From Pseudogymnoascus destructans (Eukaryota > Ascomycota > Leotiomycetes > Thelebolales > Thelebolaceae): a stretch of 64,000 nt of DNA. The notes beneath the pieces are model-generated. The model was not told the DNA's origin and did not search any database. It saw only the letters and a program-made list of their open reading frames with translations. The position numbers and the translations under genes are program-made. This document shows, in pieces, positions 36,718 to 49,094 of the stretch; within the stretch, counting starts at the first letter, position 1, and each line of letters begins with the position of its first letter. The DNA is taken from assembly GCF_001641265.1 (NCBI RefSeq), contig NW_020167544.1, forward strand, positions 62,001 through 126,000, given 5' to 3'.

Positions 36718-38530
36718 TCAATCTAACGCAACCCCCCTCCTCTTCCTCGCCCTCGTCAGCTCTCCATGAGCCGCCGTCACCACCCCCACAACTAATAAAA
36801 CTCCATTAAATGCTGCCATCATATAAAACGGCGCCCCTGCCGCCACCTCATCAAACAGGTACCCCCCCAGCTTCGTTAGCAGTAGGATCGCTGCTGCACC
36901 AGAAAGCGAATAGACCCCCGCAATCGAGCCTTTCAAATGGCTCATTCCCTTTTCTTCCTCCCCATCTGCCGCCTCCACATCATCTCCTCCTCCCTCTCTA
37001 CTCCGGGCACGATACTCATCCCCTAGTTGCGAAGATAGTGTGTACCCCCCATCCTCACCCTGTACACCTCTCCCCAGCAGCCCTAGACTACACACAATCG
37101 CGCCGATTTGGCTAATCCCAATGAGCGCCACGATCAAAAACACCCACGCGCTCCCACCCCGTCCTTCCACATTCCCAATCTCTGGACTCTCGAGCCGCGC
37201 AAACGCTACGAAGCCCACCACCCCCGCCGCCGCTGCGCCAACAAGCGGGGCATTGAACCGTCTATACCTATCTGACAGTATCCCAAACAGCGGCGCGCAC
37301 AGCAAGGCGACGAGCTGCGAGGCGCCGGTTAGTTGCGCGGCGAGCACGTACGCGGCACGACACTCGTCCTTTAGTTCTGGCGTTGTATCGTTAGGCGCGC
37401 CGCGACAGAAGCCGTGACGCATGAAAAACGCGTTTATAGATAACGGGATGAAGAGGGATATCGCGACCGAGGACGCCCTTGCGACAAATCCACCCAGGTA
37501 CGCGAGACGGAGCGGGGGAGAGGTGAACGCCAATCCAGCAGCGGAGAGTAGGAGGCGGTGATAAGGCTGCGGTGGTGCAACGGGCGAGGCATCAGTCGTG
37601 TTAGTGGATGCGCGACCAAACAAGCTATGCCACCCCTTCCCATCATCGCCGCGGATTCCGCGCAGGCCAATGAAACAGGCGCCCGCGACGAGAACGGCAA
37701 CAGTAGCCACGGTGTAAAAGGCGTAGGCAACGGCTGCAGATTGGGTGATTCCTTTGAAGGAGGCGAATTGGGCGGGGAGGGGGAGAAAGAGGGTTAGTGC
37801 GAGGAGAGCGCCGAGCCCAGTGAAAAGGCCTACGAGACCTGCCATCCGCGGGGGTGTGGAGGCGCGGGAGGCTCTGGATAGAGGGGTAATGGGGGTGGGA
37901 GGGGGTGAGAGGAGGGGTGTGGCGGTGGTGGTATCGTTTGTATCCGTAGTGGTGATAGTTGGAGGAGCTTCTCTCCTCTCTCCCCTCGGCCTCTCCACGC
38001 CGGTAACAGCCGGCAAGATCGCCGTTACCATTGTCGCCCTATATATCGTCAGCATTAGAGCCACTCGCCAACCACTCCTGACCCCTATAAACAAAACCAC
38101 AAGACGAAAGAAATGAAAGCAAAACTCACGTCGCCGCCCCCCCAAGACTAAACAACACCCTCGCCGCCACCAACCCTGGCACCACACTCCCCACACTAAC
38201 AACCGCCACCAACCCCCCCGCCACCCCCCCAAACCCAACCACACAAACCCACCTCACGCCCACGCGATCCGAAAGCGCCCCCGCCAGCGGACACGCCACG
38301 ATCGCGACCAGCTCATCCACGAATCCGAGCGTGCCGACGAGATTCCCGACGCCCTCGACAACGCCGAGGCGCGCGGTGATGACGAAGGAGAGCGCAGCGT
38401 TGAGGAAGACCAGGAAGGCGATGGAGGAGAGGGAGACGAAGAGGAGGTAGGTTATCGCTTGGAGGGGGGTGGTGGTGGGGGAGAATGGGAGGTGGCGGGC
38501 GAGGAGGGTGCCGAGGGATCGGCGGGCCAT
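36718..38530 (-). CDS. Major facilitator superfamily (MFS) transporter, 573 aa
   Basis: Two exons, 38530-38130 and 38038-36718, with a 91-nt intron (38039-38129), join in frame (FSLGGAAT then ATMVTAILPAV). The protein has about 12 hydrophobic helices in two halves, beginning AITYLLFVSLSSIAFLVFLN. The MFS loop 2-3 signature GALSDRVGVRW and its second-half counterpart GILSDRYRRF are present. Unusual features are a long proline/threonine-rich loop after helix 5 or 6 (PPTITTTDTNDTTTATPLL) and an acidic cytoplasmic loop near residue 480 (GGGDDVEAADGEEEKG). Substrate cannot be told from sequence. ATG 38530 is chosen because the first helix follows about 25 residues later. Confidence 0.88.
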
Positions 38531-38812
38531 TGTTGTGGTGGTATGGGGGAATTGGGATGGGAGATGCGTTATGGGGAGTGCGCGTGTATGGCCATGCCGT
38601 TGGGGATGTTGTTGTGGTTGTCTATGGACGTTTGGAGGTTTTGGAGGAGAGTTGTAGTTGAACTCTGGAGGGGTTTGGGGAAGGCATGGGTATGACGGAC
38701 GGATCAACCAAGGTTGTGGTATGGATCGGCGGTGGCGCTTTTAACGACAGCTCCACCAATTTGATATCGCCTTAATGAATATATCGCGCAACTGAATGCT
38801 TATATAATCCAA
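38531..38812. other. MFS upstream region
   Basis: Promoter side of the MFS gene; no other feature is supported. Confidence 0.4.
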
Positions 38813-39100
38813 CTATCTAGACTGCTTTGAACTCTGCCATTAACATCTAATGCCTCTAAATCTACGTCGTATCGTTCAATAGCTCTTAATTGTGCTGTTA
38901 AGATATCATCTCGACTTTCTGTAAACTCAATTAGAATTTGAACAGCCAGCCGAGCAGCCTGTATTAAAGGTATAGGCTGCTCTAGGGTTGCTTTTTCTAT
39001 TTCGTTATTTTGAGCGTCATTACATTAACTTAGATGAATTGATATAATATCTTGTAATACCTCCTCCTCTGTTAGTGTCTTAGCGTTACAAGCAGCATCT
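38813..39100 (-). pseudogene. C-terminal remnant of a Tigger/pogo transposase
   Basis: Minus-strand frame IPLIQAARLAVQILIEFTES and AQLRAIERYDVDLEALDVNG parallels YSIQEARKAMQVLIKFTEGS and AHLRAIERLEHELEALDQNR of the Tigger element at 55.5-55.7 kb. It is interrupted at 39100 by a solo LTR. Confidence 0.65.
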
Positions 39101-39471
39101 GTTGGGGAAAAGAGGACGGGCACCGTGGGATACGGTGGCATTTTGGCCCTAAAATGGCGGCTTTTCACAGTGTTACCGTCGGGCTCCCCAATTGGTGCTT
39201 GGCGTGAGCCGGTTGCCTCAGAACCCCGACGCACTGGGTTTTGGGCCCAAACCCTCCTGCTACTTAGGACGTTTTGAGTAGGCCCTCCGAATAACATAAA
39301 TAATACGTAGGCTCCGTAGATAGTGTAGTAATTCAATTGATCTATATACTCTATTTACTGTATTCTACTGTGAAGCTTCTGCTCCGTTGCCCGAAGAGAC
39401 TGATTACGGTTGTCGGAGATTACCACACGAATTTGTGTGTAGTTCCCCGTATTCCGGAATTACCTCCAACA
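39101..39471. repeat. Solo LTR with TGTTGG...CCAACA ends, duplication GCATC (371 bp)
   Basis: Inverted 6-bp ends (TGTTGG/CCAACA) and a perfect 5-bp duplication GCATC at 39096-39100 and 39472-39476. The terminal hexamer is typical of Copia-type LTRs. No internal sequence remains. Confidence 0.85.
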
Positions 39472-39476
39472 GCATC

Positions 39477-39802
39477 ACGTACAGATTATGATCACGTGCG
39501 TAGCGGTGCTAAGGCGGAGGTGTTAAGGAATCGGAACGGGAGCTGAGGGATTCCGGGTTTTTGGCCTAGAAGTTTTAATCCCTACCGAGGAGGCCAGCGT
39601 TCCATGGTCCTTAGCAGGGCAGGTGAAAACTCTGTACCTAGAACAGTGGGCATATGGAGGATTACGGTAATTACTATAGGGCCCTAAAATGCCCATAAAT
39701 AGTAAGTCGGCCATTAGAATAGTTAGAATCAATTGACCCGAGTACTATATTACTATATATGCTGTTACGTGGTAAGACCGGCTTCCACGTTGTTAGAGAT
39801 CT
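39477..39802. other. Repeat-derived spacer
   Basis: No gene seen. The right part contains TGTTACGTGGTAAGACC (39763 onward), which may be an LTR scrap. Confidence 0.4.
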
Positions 39803-40712
39803 TGTAATGGTGGGTGCACCAGATGTGAGAATCTAGCCACCCAAGGAAGGGATGAATTTACTAAGACAATACACTGTCTTAGGAAAAAGAGCCAAAGGGT
39901 CGTAGCTTAGACTATTCCACAACGCAGCAATCAGGTGTGTGATGTAGTGAAGTGGTTCAGACAAGTTGCAACAAATGTTGAGTCTGGGAACTCAGGGATA
40001 AGTCAGAGGTTAGCACCTCACTGACTTTTCAGAAACAAGGAGTAACAAGATCAATGCTTGGAAGCTTAGAAAAGACGTGGAAGTATGTGATAGTCGATTT
40101 ACTGTATTATCTGCTTGCCCTTTCTTAAGGAAAGGGCAATCCTATTTATGCTAAAGGAGTGTAGTTCTCTCATTTTCCAAGACTTTCCATGACTAACTAG
40201 GCTTGGTAACTGTAGTCAACGTAAGAGAATCCCATAGAACCATCTCCTAGGTTCCTAGCCTATAGGAAGTGAAAGGAGGTCCAAGGTCAGAGTACCCCTA
40301 TAGACAAATTATGTCATAACTTAACCAATCTTGTGGGTAACTAAGGAGCGATGATGTGTAATGAATCATAGACAGTTGTAGAAGCTTTTGGAAGCTATCG
40401 TTCATGTTCCTAGGCCTCTAGTTGATAGAGATATGTCATGTGTAGTATTAGCCCAGTAACTAAGGAGTGATGTCATGTAATGAATCATAGAGGGTTGTAG
40501 AGATATGCTATGTGGTCATACCGGCCCAGTAACTAAGGAGCAATGACGTGTAATAAATCATAGAGGGTTGTAGCAATCGTTGAGTAGTATTGCTCTTGTT
40601 GTTGGTGTGACAAGCCAAAATATGTATAGTGACTTGTAGGTTTGAGGAGGAGATTTCTAAGTTTGCTCTTGAGTTTGATAGCAAACTGAGTGCAACGAAT
40701 GTCAGTATGGCA
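39803..40712 (-). repeat. Solo LTR, gypsy-A family, copy d (910 bp)
   Basis: TGTAATGGTGGG at the left and GTCAGTATGGCA at the right (one change in the terminus). It sits at the break of a gypsy-B-type gag. Flanks share ATCT but not a clean 5-bp repeat. Confidence 0.85.
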
Positions 40713-41304
40713 ATCTGGTTTGTCAGACCTTGAGATTTTGTCCTTCACATGGTCTTTCAGACCTGCGTAGAATTGGTCACAGATAGCCTCTTCTCCCCAG
40801 TTGGTGAGTGTTGCATGCTGTTGAAACTCAGCGGTGTATGCAACTGCTGACCCTCTCTGCTTGAGAGCCTGGAGTGCCCTGAATGCATTCCGTCGTTCAT
40901 CGATGTCTCTGAAGTTTGCCTTGAGCTTTTGAGGAATCCGTTCCAGGATACAAAAATTTCCTTCGTTCCTTGACTAGCTAAGGTGTTGCATTTTCCGTCG
41001 GGTGTTCGATGGTTCATGTAGTCGGCGAGATAGGGGTTGCGATCCATTCTGAGGCTGGTCCTCGAAAGAGTGCCACAGCCCATAGGACCTGTGCCACTTC
41101 TTTGTTGAAGTGTTTGGCGTTAAACGCCATCCATAGCTCCGTCTGGATGATGAAGCTCTTAAGTTTCTTGCGATCCCCATGAAAGGTGTCTGGGAATGCA
41201 ATCTTCAACTTGTCTGAAGGGTGAGCCTGTGGGGCTTTGATGGTAGGTTCAGTAGCAACCTTCCCCTTCAATCCAACATTTGATCCAGTATCATCTCCAG
41301 CCAT
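40713..41304 (-). pseudogene. Gag fragment of a gypsy-B relative
   Basis: From 41304 downward MAGDDTGSNVGLKGKVATEP, then LKIAFPDTFHGDRKKLKSFI and LWAVALFRGPASEWIATPI, then further frames to LKDHVKDKISRSDKP. This is the N-terminal gag core, with at least two frame changes. It is cut at 40712 by the solo LTR. Confidence 0.75.
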
Positions 41305-41350
41305 GTTGCTTTGTGTGTAAGCCGGTACCTCGTAGAAGTGGTGCTCAAAG

Positions 41351-41617
41351 TGTAACGCTGGCTTCTAAACGATAGAAGACACAGAGGTTTCTTGCGTAAG
41401 GTTGACTTGACAGAGGAGGCAGGGGATTAGACACAAAGGCTTTCCAAGTAACACGTTACAGTATTGTAAAGAATACTATATTAAGTTGAGCACGAAGCTC
41501 CTATCTAAGGAAATACTATCTACTTATATAGTGGTGTCGTGCCAAAGGGATATCTGTGGATAACATGGATAACATAATATCCATGATATGCAATGTTATC
41601 CATCATGTGAGGTTACA
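41351..41617 (-). repeat. LTR of the gypsy-B relative (variant, about 267 bp)
   Basis: Begins TGTAACGCTGGCTTC and follows the gypsy-B LTR for ~195 bp, then differs and ends in GGTTACA. The right boundary is approximate. Confidence 0.6.
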
Positions 41618-41659
41618 CACGTAAGCGCTAGCCATAGCACTAGCACTTAGCCATAACAT

Positions 41660-42250
41660 AGAGCCTATAAGTTTCTGAGACCTACAGGTATTCCTTAGGT
41701 TTGCGAACTTCTATCAGAGGTTCATCGAGGGGTATTCATGTGTAGCGCAGGAGCGACAAGGGAAAGAAGAGTAGCCCGTTCTTTGGAACGGTAAGGCAGC
41801 GGAGTCTTTTCGGACGCTAAAGGAAGCCTTTGTATCTGCTCCGCTCCCCTGCCACTTTGATCCTAGTTAGTCTATAAGGTTAGAGACGGACAGTTTAGGA
41901 ATGGCTATTACAGCAATCCTAACCTAGCCGTACACGGATGAAGCAGGGGTGACGCGGTGGCACCCCATTGCCTTGTACTTAAGGAAGCTCAAGGACATAG
42001 AAATCAGGTATGATGTCTATGATATTAAGCTCCTTGCCATCGTGGCGGCCTTTAAGCATTAGCGCTACTACATGCAGGATAGCAATTTCCTAGTGACAGT
42101 GAGGACTGATCACAATAATCTAGTTTACTTCATGAAGAAAGTATCCATTAATAACCAGCAGGCTCATTGGATTGAATTCCTAGCAGGATTCGATTTCTAA
42201 ATAGAACATCGACCTAGCCGCACAAACCCCGTAGACGGTCCGATCGACCG
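41660..42250 (+). pseudogene. Heavily mutated Ty3/gypsy RT-RNase H remnant
   Basis: A single plus-strand frame with many TAG/TAA stops reads FRTLKEAFVSAPLPCHFDPS, LETDSLGMAITAIL, WHPIALYLRKLKDIEIRYDV, YDIKLLAIVAAFKH and VRTDHNNLVYFMKKVSINNQ. This is an RNase H domain. The stop pattern (TAG in place of CAG or TGG) fits RIP-like mutation of an old copy. Confidence 0.75.
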
Positions 42251-43759
42251 CTAACACTAGGCGTATAATGGGTTGCTCCCTACCTTGTAGCAGAAGCTGG
42301 CGAGGGGGTTGAGCGAGGCTACGAGAGATAGCGAGGGCGATGCGTCGCAAGAGAGTACTCGAATCCGCTCTGTCTTTGCAAAAGCAGGCGAGCGAACGGA
42401 AACAAAAGACATCCTCTACGAAGTAGAGAAGCTCACGCAAGCCCCATGAGGGGGCGGCGAAGAGAATCCGCATACCTTCCTGTCCCGATGCCGAGCCGTG
42501 CTTGGGACAGCCAAGACTAGATCTCTGCAAGCTTATTTCCCAACTACAGAATGGTTAGTTATTACCCCTTTTTTCTTACCGACTCTCTCCTCATCTTGTC
42601 ATTTTGCATAAAATACATGCCGCGAACTTGGCTGATTGGGGAATCTAGGAACGTCCCGATTTGATCAAGCAGCGCCAGATCCCATCGATCATGGCGCATA
42701 CATGTCGCGACTGGTGGGATTATAGCGTGCATAACGTCGTTAACGAGATTGATTCCAGGCTATAGAGCTTCCTGAACGGCTATAACTCACAATGGCTACT
42801 CATGGGGATAGAGTGGCGGTTTGTATCTACAGGAAAAGAGTTTTGGTTCTCGCTTTAATAGATTGACATTTTAATTACCTTGTGCTGCTTGGAGAACTTC
42901 AGGGGGGCCATCCTTCTACACGAAGCCGTTGAGAATACCCCCTCCAAACGAAATCCTGTCCCTGAGAGGAGGGACATAGAGAGATGTAGAAGTACAAGAG
43001 AGAGAAAGGGGGGCGGACAGGAAGCAAATGAGTCTGGAACGAGAATTAAATGGGGATGAAGGAGAAGCAAGAGAGAGAGATGTACGAGACAGGTGAGAGG
43101 TAAGACACAGAGATGCGAGGAATGAGTGTCAATCGAAAAACCAGGATGTGGGCCCTCGAAAATATCCAGGTCTTTGCGGAATTAATCGAATCTACTGAAG
43201 ATAACTGCTCGCTCGCGTTCTATATACATGGATAGATAGATATGTTTGCCACAGATGTTCGTGACTGCGCGTTGTAATAGGAGAAGATGGCTTGATCTGG
43301 AGGGTTCGACAATGTTTGGAGTGCGGCCGGTTTGCCGCCGTCACCGGTTTGAATGTTGTTGGTAAGAAGCTGTCGTCAACCCCATGTTGCTACCGCTTCC
43401 CTACTCACCAGCCCCCTGGAAGAGCATCCCACACATGGACTTTGAATCTTCGAGATTTTCATGCGACCCATTGCTTGAGCCGTGTATTTATTGAGTAATC
43501 TTGTTTTCTAGCCAAATTAGACCAAGTCTATTCTCAGATGTACGCGTACGCTAAACGCAATCGTCTTCTTGAGTGCCATAGAACGGGTAGATATGTGAGT
43601 GACAAAGTGATTTTCATAATACCTGTATTGCACCCAGCTAACCCCATATATGCATCCATCCTACACTAAAATACAAACCCCCATCTATCACACCCATAAT
43701 ATCCAAGCCGCTCAAACAACGCCACGCTATTCACATATCACCACCACCCCATCTCAAAA
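42251..43759. other. Long intergenic stretch
   Basis: The left part may still be decayed retroelement (LSRCRAVLGTAKTRSLQAYF-like frame near 42480-42535). From 42560 to 43759 I find no coding sequence, RNA gene or clear repeat. The right end is the 3' flank of the SIP3-like gene. Confidence 0.4.
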
Positions 43760-46700
43760 CTACACATACCCCCCCAACCCCTCCTCTTCCCTCCAACAAC
43801 TCCCACAATAACCCCCATCCTCCCCCCCAAACATCCACTCCAACGCCTCCTTCCCCACCTCACCCTTCCCCCCACCACTACCCACCCTCCGCCTAAGCGC
43901 CTCACACCTCCCCCCCTCCCCTCTAACCCACTCCTCCCATTCCGCCTGCACAACCGCGCGCTCCACTCTATTCACCACGCGCAGCGCGACCAGCAGATCA
44001 AAGCGCTGCGTCGCGAGGGATTGGCGGGCGGTTAAGAGGCGTCGCGCGGAGGCAGTGGAGGATTTGGAACGGATGACGAGGGGGGAGTTGGGGGTGTAGG
44101 AGGAATGGGAGTGGGAGGGGGAGTGGGATGCTGAGAAGGGGGCGTCGAGGTCGGTTGTATTGGTCAGGGTTAGAAAGGTTGAGTAGCTATTTGCGTTCGT
44201 TAGCACAGTAACGGATTAAAATAACGAGGCAGAAGAGAATAGCAAAATAAAAGGGCGACATACCAAGGACTCTCCTCCCGACTCTCCCAACCAACCCTAA
44301 CCGCATCCTCCAAATCCGCAATAAACACCGCCTTACTCATCATCGTATTCGGCCCAACCCCCAACCGCGCCATATACCTCGCCGCCCCCCGCTCCGTCCA
44401 CCACTCACTCGCGTCCTTGCCCGACATGAACACATTCGCCAGCACACTCAGCGCTAGGAGACTCAAGAGTATCGAGTTCGCGCTCGCGACACTCCATGCT
44501 TTCCTGAGTAGCGCAAAGGTCCACATCATTATCACACTCACGGCCGTCTCGAGGAAAGATGACGTGCGCTCCCATACCATCGTTCCGAGGGTTCGTTGCT
44601 TGATAGCGTGACGCGATGGTAACGCGCCATCAGCGGAGGAGAAGAGGGATACAGACGTCTGCTGTCCGACATGCCCAAAGATCTGAACAGCCTTGCTAGT
44701 TCGTGCTGAGGGCCCCAGTTTCCGGACCTGATCCGCTACGAGATCCGCGAGGTCAAGTGCATCAAGGTCCAAATCATCCGTAGCCTGTCGCTCCACCAAC
44801 CCCTTCGAGAAAGCTGGCGCATGCGACCACTGAACCGCGGTGAAGATAGCGAGTTTACACCGCGACTTAGCGACATATGTGATGACGATCTTCTTAACGA
44901 GTTTGAAATACGCGTGATGCGGTAGATGCCAGGGTGTCTTGTAGTCCGAGACGACATAGCAGACGTGGTCGTTCAGCACATCGATGACCTGGGAATCGAC
45001 CACGTTAGCCTGCCACTGGCGGCGGAAGAGATCCGTGTAATCGATCTGGAACGAGAAATCTCGCTGCATACGCCCCTGCGCGTCGCCCTGGCGCTCGAGC
45101 GGCGTCCACGGCCCCTGCGCGATACGCTGTGCGCGGCGCTGATGGTAGAGGAGTTGGAAGACGGCAGACTTATCGCCGAAGAGGACGTGGAAGAGGGATT
45201 TCGGACTCGTCTCGAAGATGCGCTCAACGGACTTATGCGGCATATCCGGCGGCTCGTAGATGACAGGGTGAGCAGGAAGTTGGAACTTCGCCGGCCGTGG
45301 AGCCTCGAGTGTGGCGCCGCGCGAGACGTGGATAGCGCGCTTGAGGTCGCGGTCGCGGCGGGTGGCGCGGCGCTCGTTGAGGGTCGGGAGGGAGAGGTCT
45401 TCCCAGCTTGAGTTGCTGGAGCTGGGGGGTTGGGCGTCGGTCTCGAGCTTGACGAGGTCGGTCATGATGTCCTTGAGGGATTTGGGGGATTGCTGTTGGT
45501 GGGTCTCGATGAGGTAGTTTAGGCGCGATTGGAGTAGGCGGAGGGGCTCGAGGAAGGTCTTGATTGTGATGCGTGTGAAGTCTGATGTGATAGCGCTTTC
45601 TTTGAGGTGTAAGAATAAGAAATCGCAGTCTTTGCCTGGTGCGGCTGTTACTTCGTCGATGGTGTCTAGTGAGGCGCTCGTAATCAGGACGAGACCGAGG
45701 TGGTGACTGTAGAAGTACATGTCTTTCTGGGTAACATAAACACGTCCCGGGAACTCCTGCTGGCCATTCGGATTCCACGTCGCGCGAAAGACAATAACCA
45801 CCTTATCCTCCCTCGGCACATCAGCAAACAGCGTCCTGAACTGCGCTTCTTGAGCCTTCAATTCAAGCGGGTAGTTGCTAGGAAACTCCTCCCCCTTCAC
45901 AGCCTGAACCTGAGGAGCCGCCTGCGCCGACTTCGAAATCTGCGACGCCGACGAAATCGTATCCGCACTAAACGCCTTCCGATGCGGCGGCGACGGCGGC
46001 TGCGCCTTCACCCCCGTCTCGATATCCATGCTAACCGCCGTCCCCATCCCCGGCGCAACAAGCATCTTCTCATCCGTCTTACCCTCCTCCTCGCCCGGCG
46101 GCTTCGGCGACGGCGTCCTCTTCACGTTCCGCGGCTCCGAAAGATCAGCACCGAGGCGGTTGTTGTATCCCCAGTTACTGCTTCCCCACAGATTGGCCAA
46201 GATACCATTCGGCATGCTCCCACTCGCATCGCTCTTGCCGAGCCCAATGCCTCGCTCCCCACTAACCACCACAGCCGTCTTACTCAGATTCGTCGGCGCT
46301 GGCGGATTCGCCAGCGTCGATGGCGCAAGCGTGTTATACTGGAACTCGCTCGGTGCGGGTAGCGATTTCAAGGTCCCCGACTGCGTGAGCACAGGCGGCG
46401 CATACACAGGCAAGATATTATGGCTGGCCGAGATGAGACTCCCAATGCCAATGCCACCAATCGCTCCAAACGACGGGTTTGGCGTCGGAGGCGTCGCGGC
46501 GTCCTGCCCGTTAGTCGTGGCGCGACGGTGTAGATCGAGTTTCTGGATCAGTCTCGCGGCGTGATCGCGCCCGCTCTCGCCTTCCTCGCGGCCCGAGCGA
46601 CGCGCAGTCGAGGCATCGACGCTGGGGCGGGGGGCGCCGCTGAGCTCGAAGCTAGGGATGGGGAGGGTGTTGCCACGGTCTAAGGGGGGGGCTGAGAACT

Positions 46701-48106
46701 CTTCAATGGTGGACATCTGTCCTTCGGTCTTGGCGGCGAATTCGGGGACTGATGGGGGGGTGATGGAGAAGGCTGGGTCGAGGCCGGTGGATGAGTAGTA
46801 TACATCAGCGCTGGCTTTGATGGCGTTGTTCTTAGCGATCTCGAAGCCTTCGAGCCACTCCATCAGCTCGCCTTGTGTTTCGGCCTGTAGGAGGATCGTT
46901 GCATTCTTGGTCTTGACCTCGAAGCAGAACCTTCTGTCCTCTAAACACTAGTCAGCATTGATACAGCATCAGATACATAAAGTTCAACTTACCACTAACA
47001 GCAGGCTTCACATTACAAAGTAAAACCCCAATCTTCTCACTCTCCTCGACCCCACCACTCTGCGACCCCTGCACCAGCCACCCAAAAATCCCATTCTTCA
47101 CATAAAACCACCTCCTCGCCCAAGTCGTCCTCGCCGGCTTTCCCGAAATCACCCTCAGACACAACCATCCCTGCTTCTCCGACATCGAGCTCGCCTGCAG
47201 ATTCAGCAGCGACGGGCCCTTGGCGCTAATATATGGCACAGTAGACAGATGATAGTCCTCCAGCTCCCGCGACGGCTGCGCTGCCACACTAGCCGTCTGC
47301 GCGATCTCCTTCCTCGCCGCCTGCAGCTCGCGGCGGAAAACATGCTCGCCGGAGTCCATTTCGCGACTCCACCCTTTTATACGCTCCATCTCGGCGTTCC
47401 AGCGTGTAGCGTTCATGCCAGCCAGTTCGCGCGACTTCTTCATGTCTTTCCACTGCTCCGTCGACACTTGGACGAGTAGCTTGTCGAGGGTAAACCGCAC
47501 CTGTGGCGCGAGGAGGCAGAAGTCCAGCGAGGCTTTCAGGTACGCCTTGCGCGTCTCGTGGACCTGGAAGGCATCCTCCCGTAGCGACGATGGCTCCTTT
47601 GTCTTCGACTGTGCCAGGTATCGCGCGAGTGTCGTATCAAACACACGCTGTGACTGCTCGAGGTATCTCCGCGCATCCTTGAAGTTGCGCAGCTCGCCGG
47701 TCATGAAGGCTTTGAGAGGCTCCACCAGCATCGTCTCCATGCGCTTCGCCCCGCCCACGAACTGGGACCACCAGTCACGCGAGCCCTCCCCGAAGCGCTG
47801 CATAGCAAGGAGTGTATAGTCATGATCGAAGACAGCCTCGGAGACGTTGGTAGGTAGCAGCGAGCGGTTGAGGAAGGTATTGATAGTTTCCTCAAGCGCG
47901 CCGACGTCGTGGATCAGCCTGGTCGTCGACTTCACGTATGCGTCGAGCCAGCGCTCTACCAGCTCGACTTGGTCGGAGAAGTGAACGGCGGTGGCGCGGA
48001 AGGTGGGCGAGTCGAGTGCAGCTTCTTTGAGGCCAACGGGGAGGAGAGTCAGTGGGGGACGCGCGTGTTCGAGGGCGGGCGGCTGGGCCGCCACGACTTC
48101 GGACAT
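43760..48106 (-). CDS. SIP3: SIP3/LAM-family protein: BAR, PH, GRAM and StART-like domains, about 1405 aa
   Basis: Exons 48106-46993, 46940-44264 and 44186-43760 join in frame (introns 52 and 77 nt). Residues ~25-270 are helical and BAR-like (VHFSDQVELVERWLDAYVKS). A PH domain at ~305-400 spans the first intron (KQGWLCLRVISGKPARTTWA; RRFCFEVKTKNATILLQAE). A GRAM-type domain lies near 725-840 (FRTLFADVPREDKVVIVFRA) and a VASt/StART-like domain near 935-1120 (RIFETSPKSLFHVLFGDKSA). Hydrophobic segments near 1165-1200 (ETAVSVIMMWTFALL; SILLSLLALSVLANVFM) would anchor it in the ER. Yeast relatives (Lam1/Lam3) move sterols at ER-plasma membrane contacts; transfer of that role is by family only. 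Confidence 0.88.
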
Positions 48107-49090
48107 GGCGGATATGGTGGTGGTGGTGGTGGTGGTGGTTTGAACAAGCAGTGTTGTCGGCTTATGTGCTCTCTGCCCGCATGATTCCAGTTGGGAATAT
48201 TGTTTGCAGACTGGGTAGGGCGCTTTGTATTGTTTGCAATGTATAGACGCACCTAGTGTGATCTTTCGTTAGAATTACGTATATGAATACGCGTATAGTT
48301 CAGTATCTGGTCAGCCTCCTTCGAGTTCGAGTCCAAGGTCGTCATATAACATGGTCAAAGCTCCCGAGCCTCGGTCCCAGGTGGCTGAACTAAAAACCTC
48401 AGCTTAGGGTACAAAGGTACTTCTAGAATGTTAGAACTGTGGCTGATAATGCGATGTGGCTAGTGTGTTGGGTGGTTGGGTGTAAGGGGCTCAGTCACGT
48501 GCTACTCGATTTGGGAAGTGTGGGGGGCGTTTTTCTGCGTTTTCAAAGGGTTAGGCAGCATCACCCAGCACTAGAGTTACTAGAAACTATTGATTATACT
48601 AGAAGTGCTCTAAATGATGATCGGAGGCCGGAAGTGCGATGAGCTGAGGCAGTGCAGGTAGTGCAGATGGGGACATATGCGTTAGTATGTGCAGTACGGA
48701 GTACAGTTCGGAACTACGGGTGGTATCCGTGAGTAGCTTGTTAGTTTCTGTTGAATTACAGGTATTTCTCGTTGATTTCGCAATCTAATTGCTAGTGATT
48801 GTTTGCTTGAACTTGAATAGTAATCTTCTCCTCTTTATCAGCAATTACTAAACAAGCTCAGACCCACCCCACGGCGATCCCCGCTGCCTCGGTTTCTTTC
48901 AGCGACGAAAGGGGATAGCCTTCCGAGCACCAAGTATGATTCGCTGTCGTCGAGATTTGCTTTAGATGAGATGGTAGTGGTCGGTGTTCGCACCGACCAC
49001 CTTGCAGGTGGTCGGCGAAAGCGAAGTGCATCCGGAAAGCGAAATTGCATCCAGCCAGCCATATATCATTAGTATGTAGAATCTAATATA
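48107..49090. other. SIP3-like upstream region and spacer
   Basis: A GGT run (about 48115-48138) lies in the leader. The rest shows no convincing gene. A perfect 10-bp hairpin is listed separately. Confidence 0.45.
48977..49000. repeat. Perfect hairpin, 10-bp stem, TTCG loop
   Basis: GTGGTCGGTG (48977-48986) and CACCGACCAC (48991-49000) pair around TTCG. A further GTGGTCGG copy follows at about 49009. It may be the end of a small DNA element. Confidence 0.7.
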
Positions 49091-49094
49091 ATCG

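Noticed and set aside
36718..38244. Using the upstream methionine MWLGLGGWRG as an MFS start within exon 2
   Set aside because: That stretch is intron and shadow sequence; splicing 38130 to 38038 joins two good MFS exons in frame.
48301..48340. tRNA-like TTCGAGTTCGAGTCC near 48320
   Set aside because: No cloverleaf stems could be paired around it.
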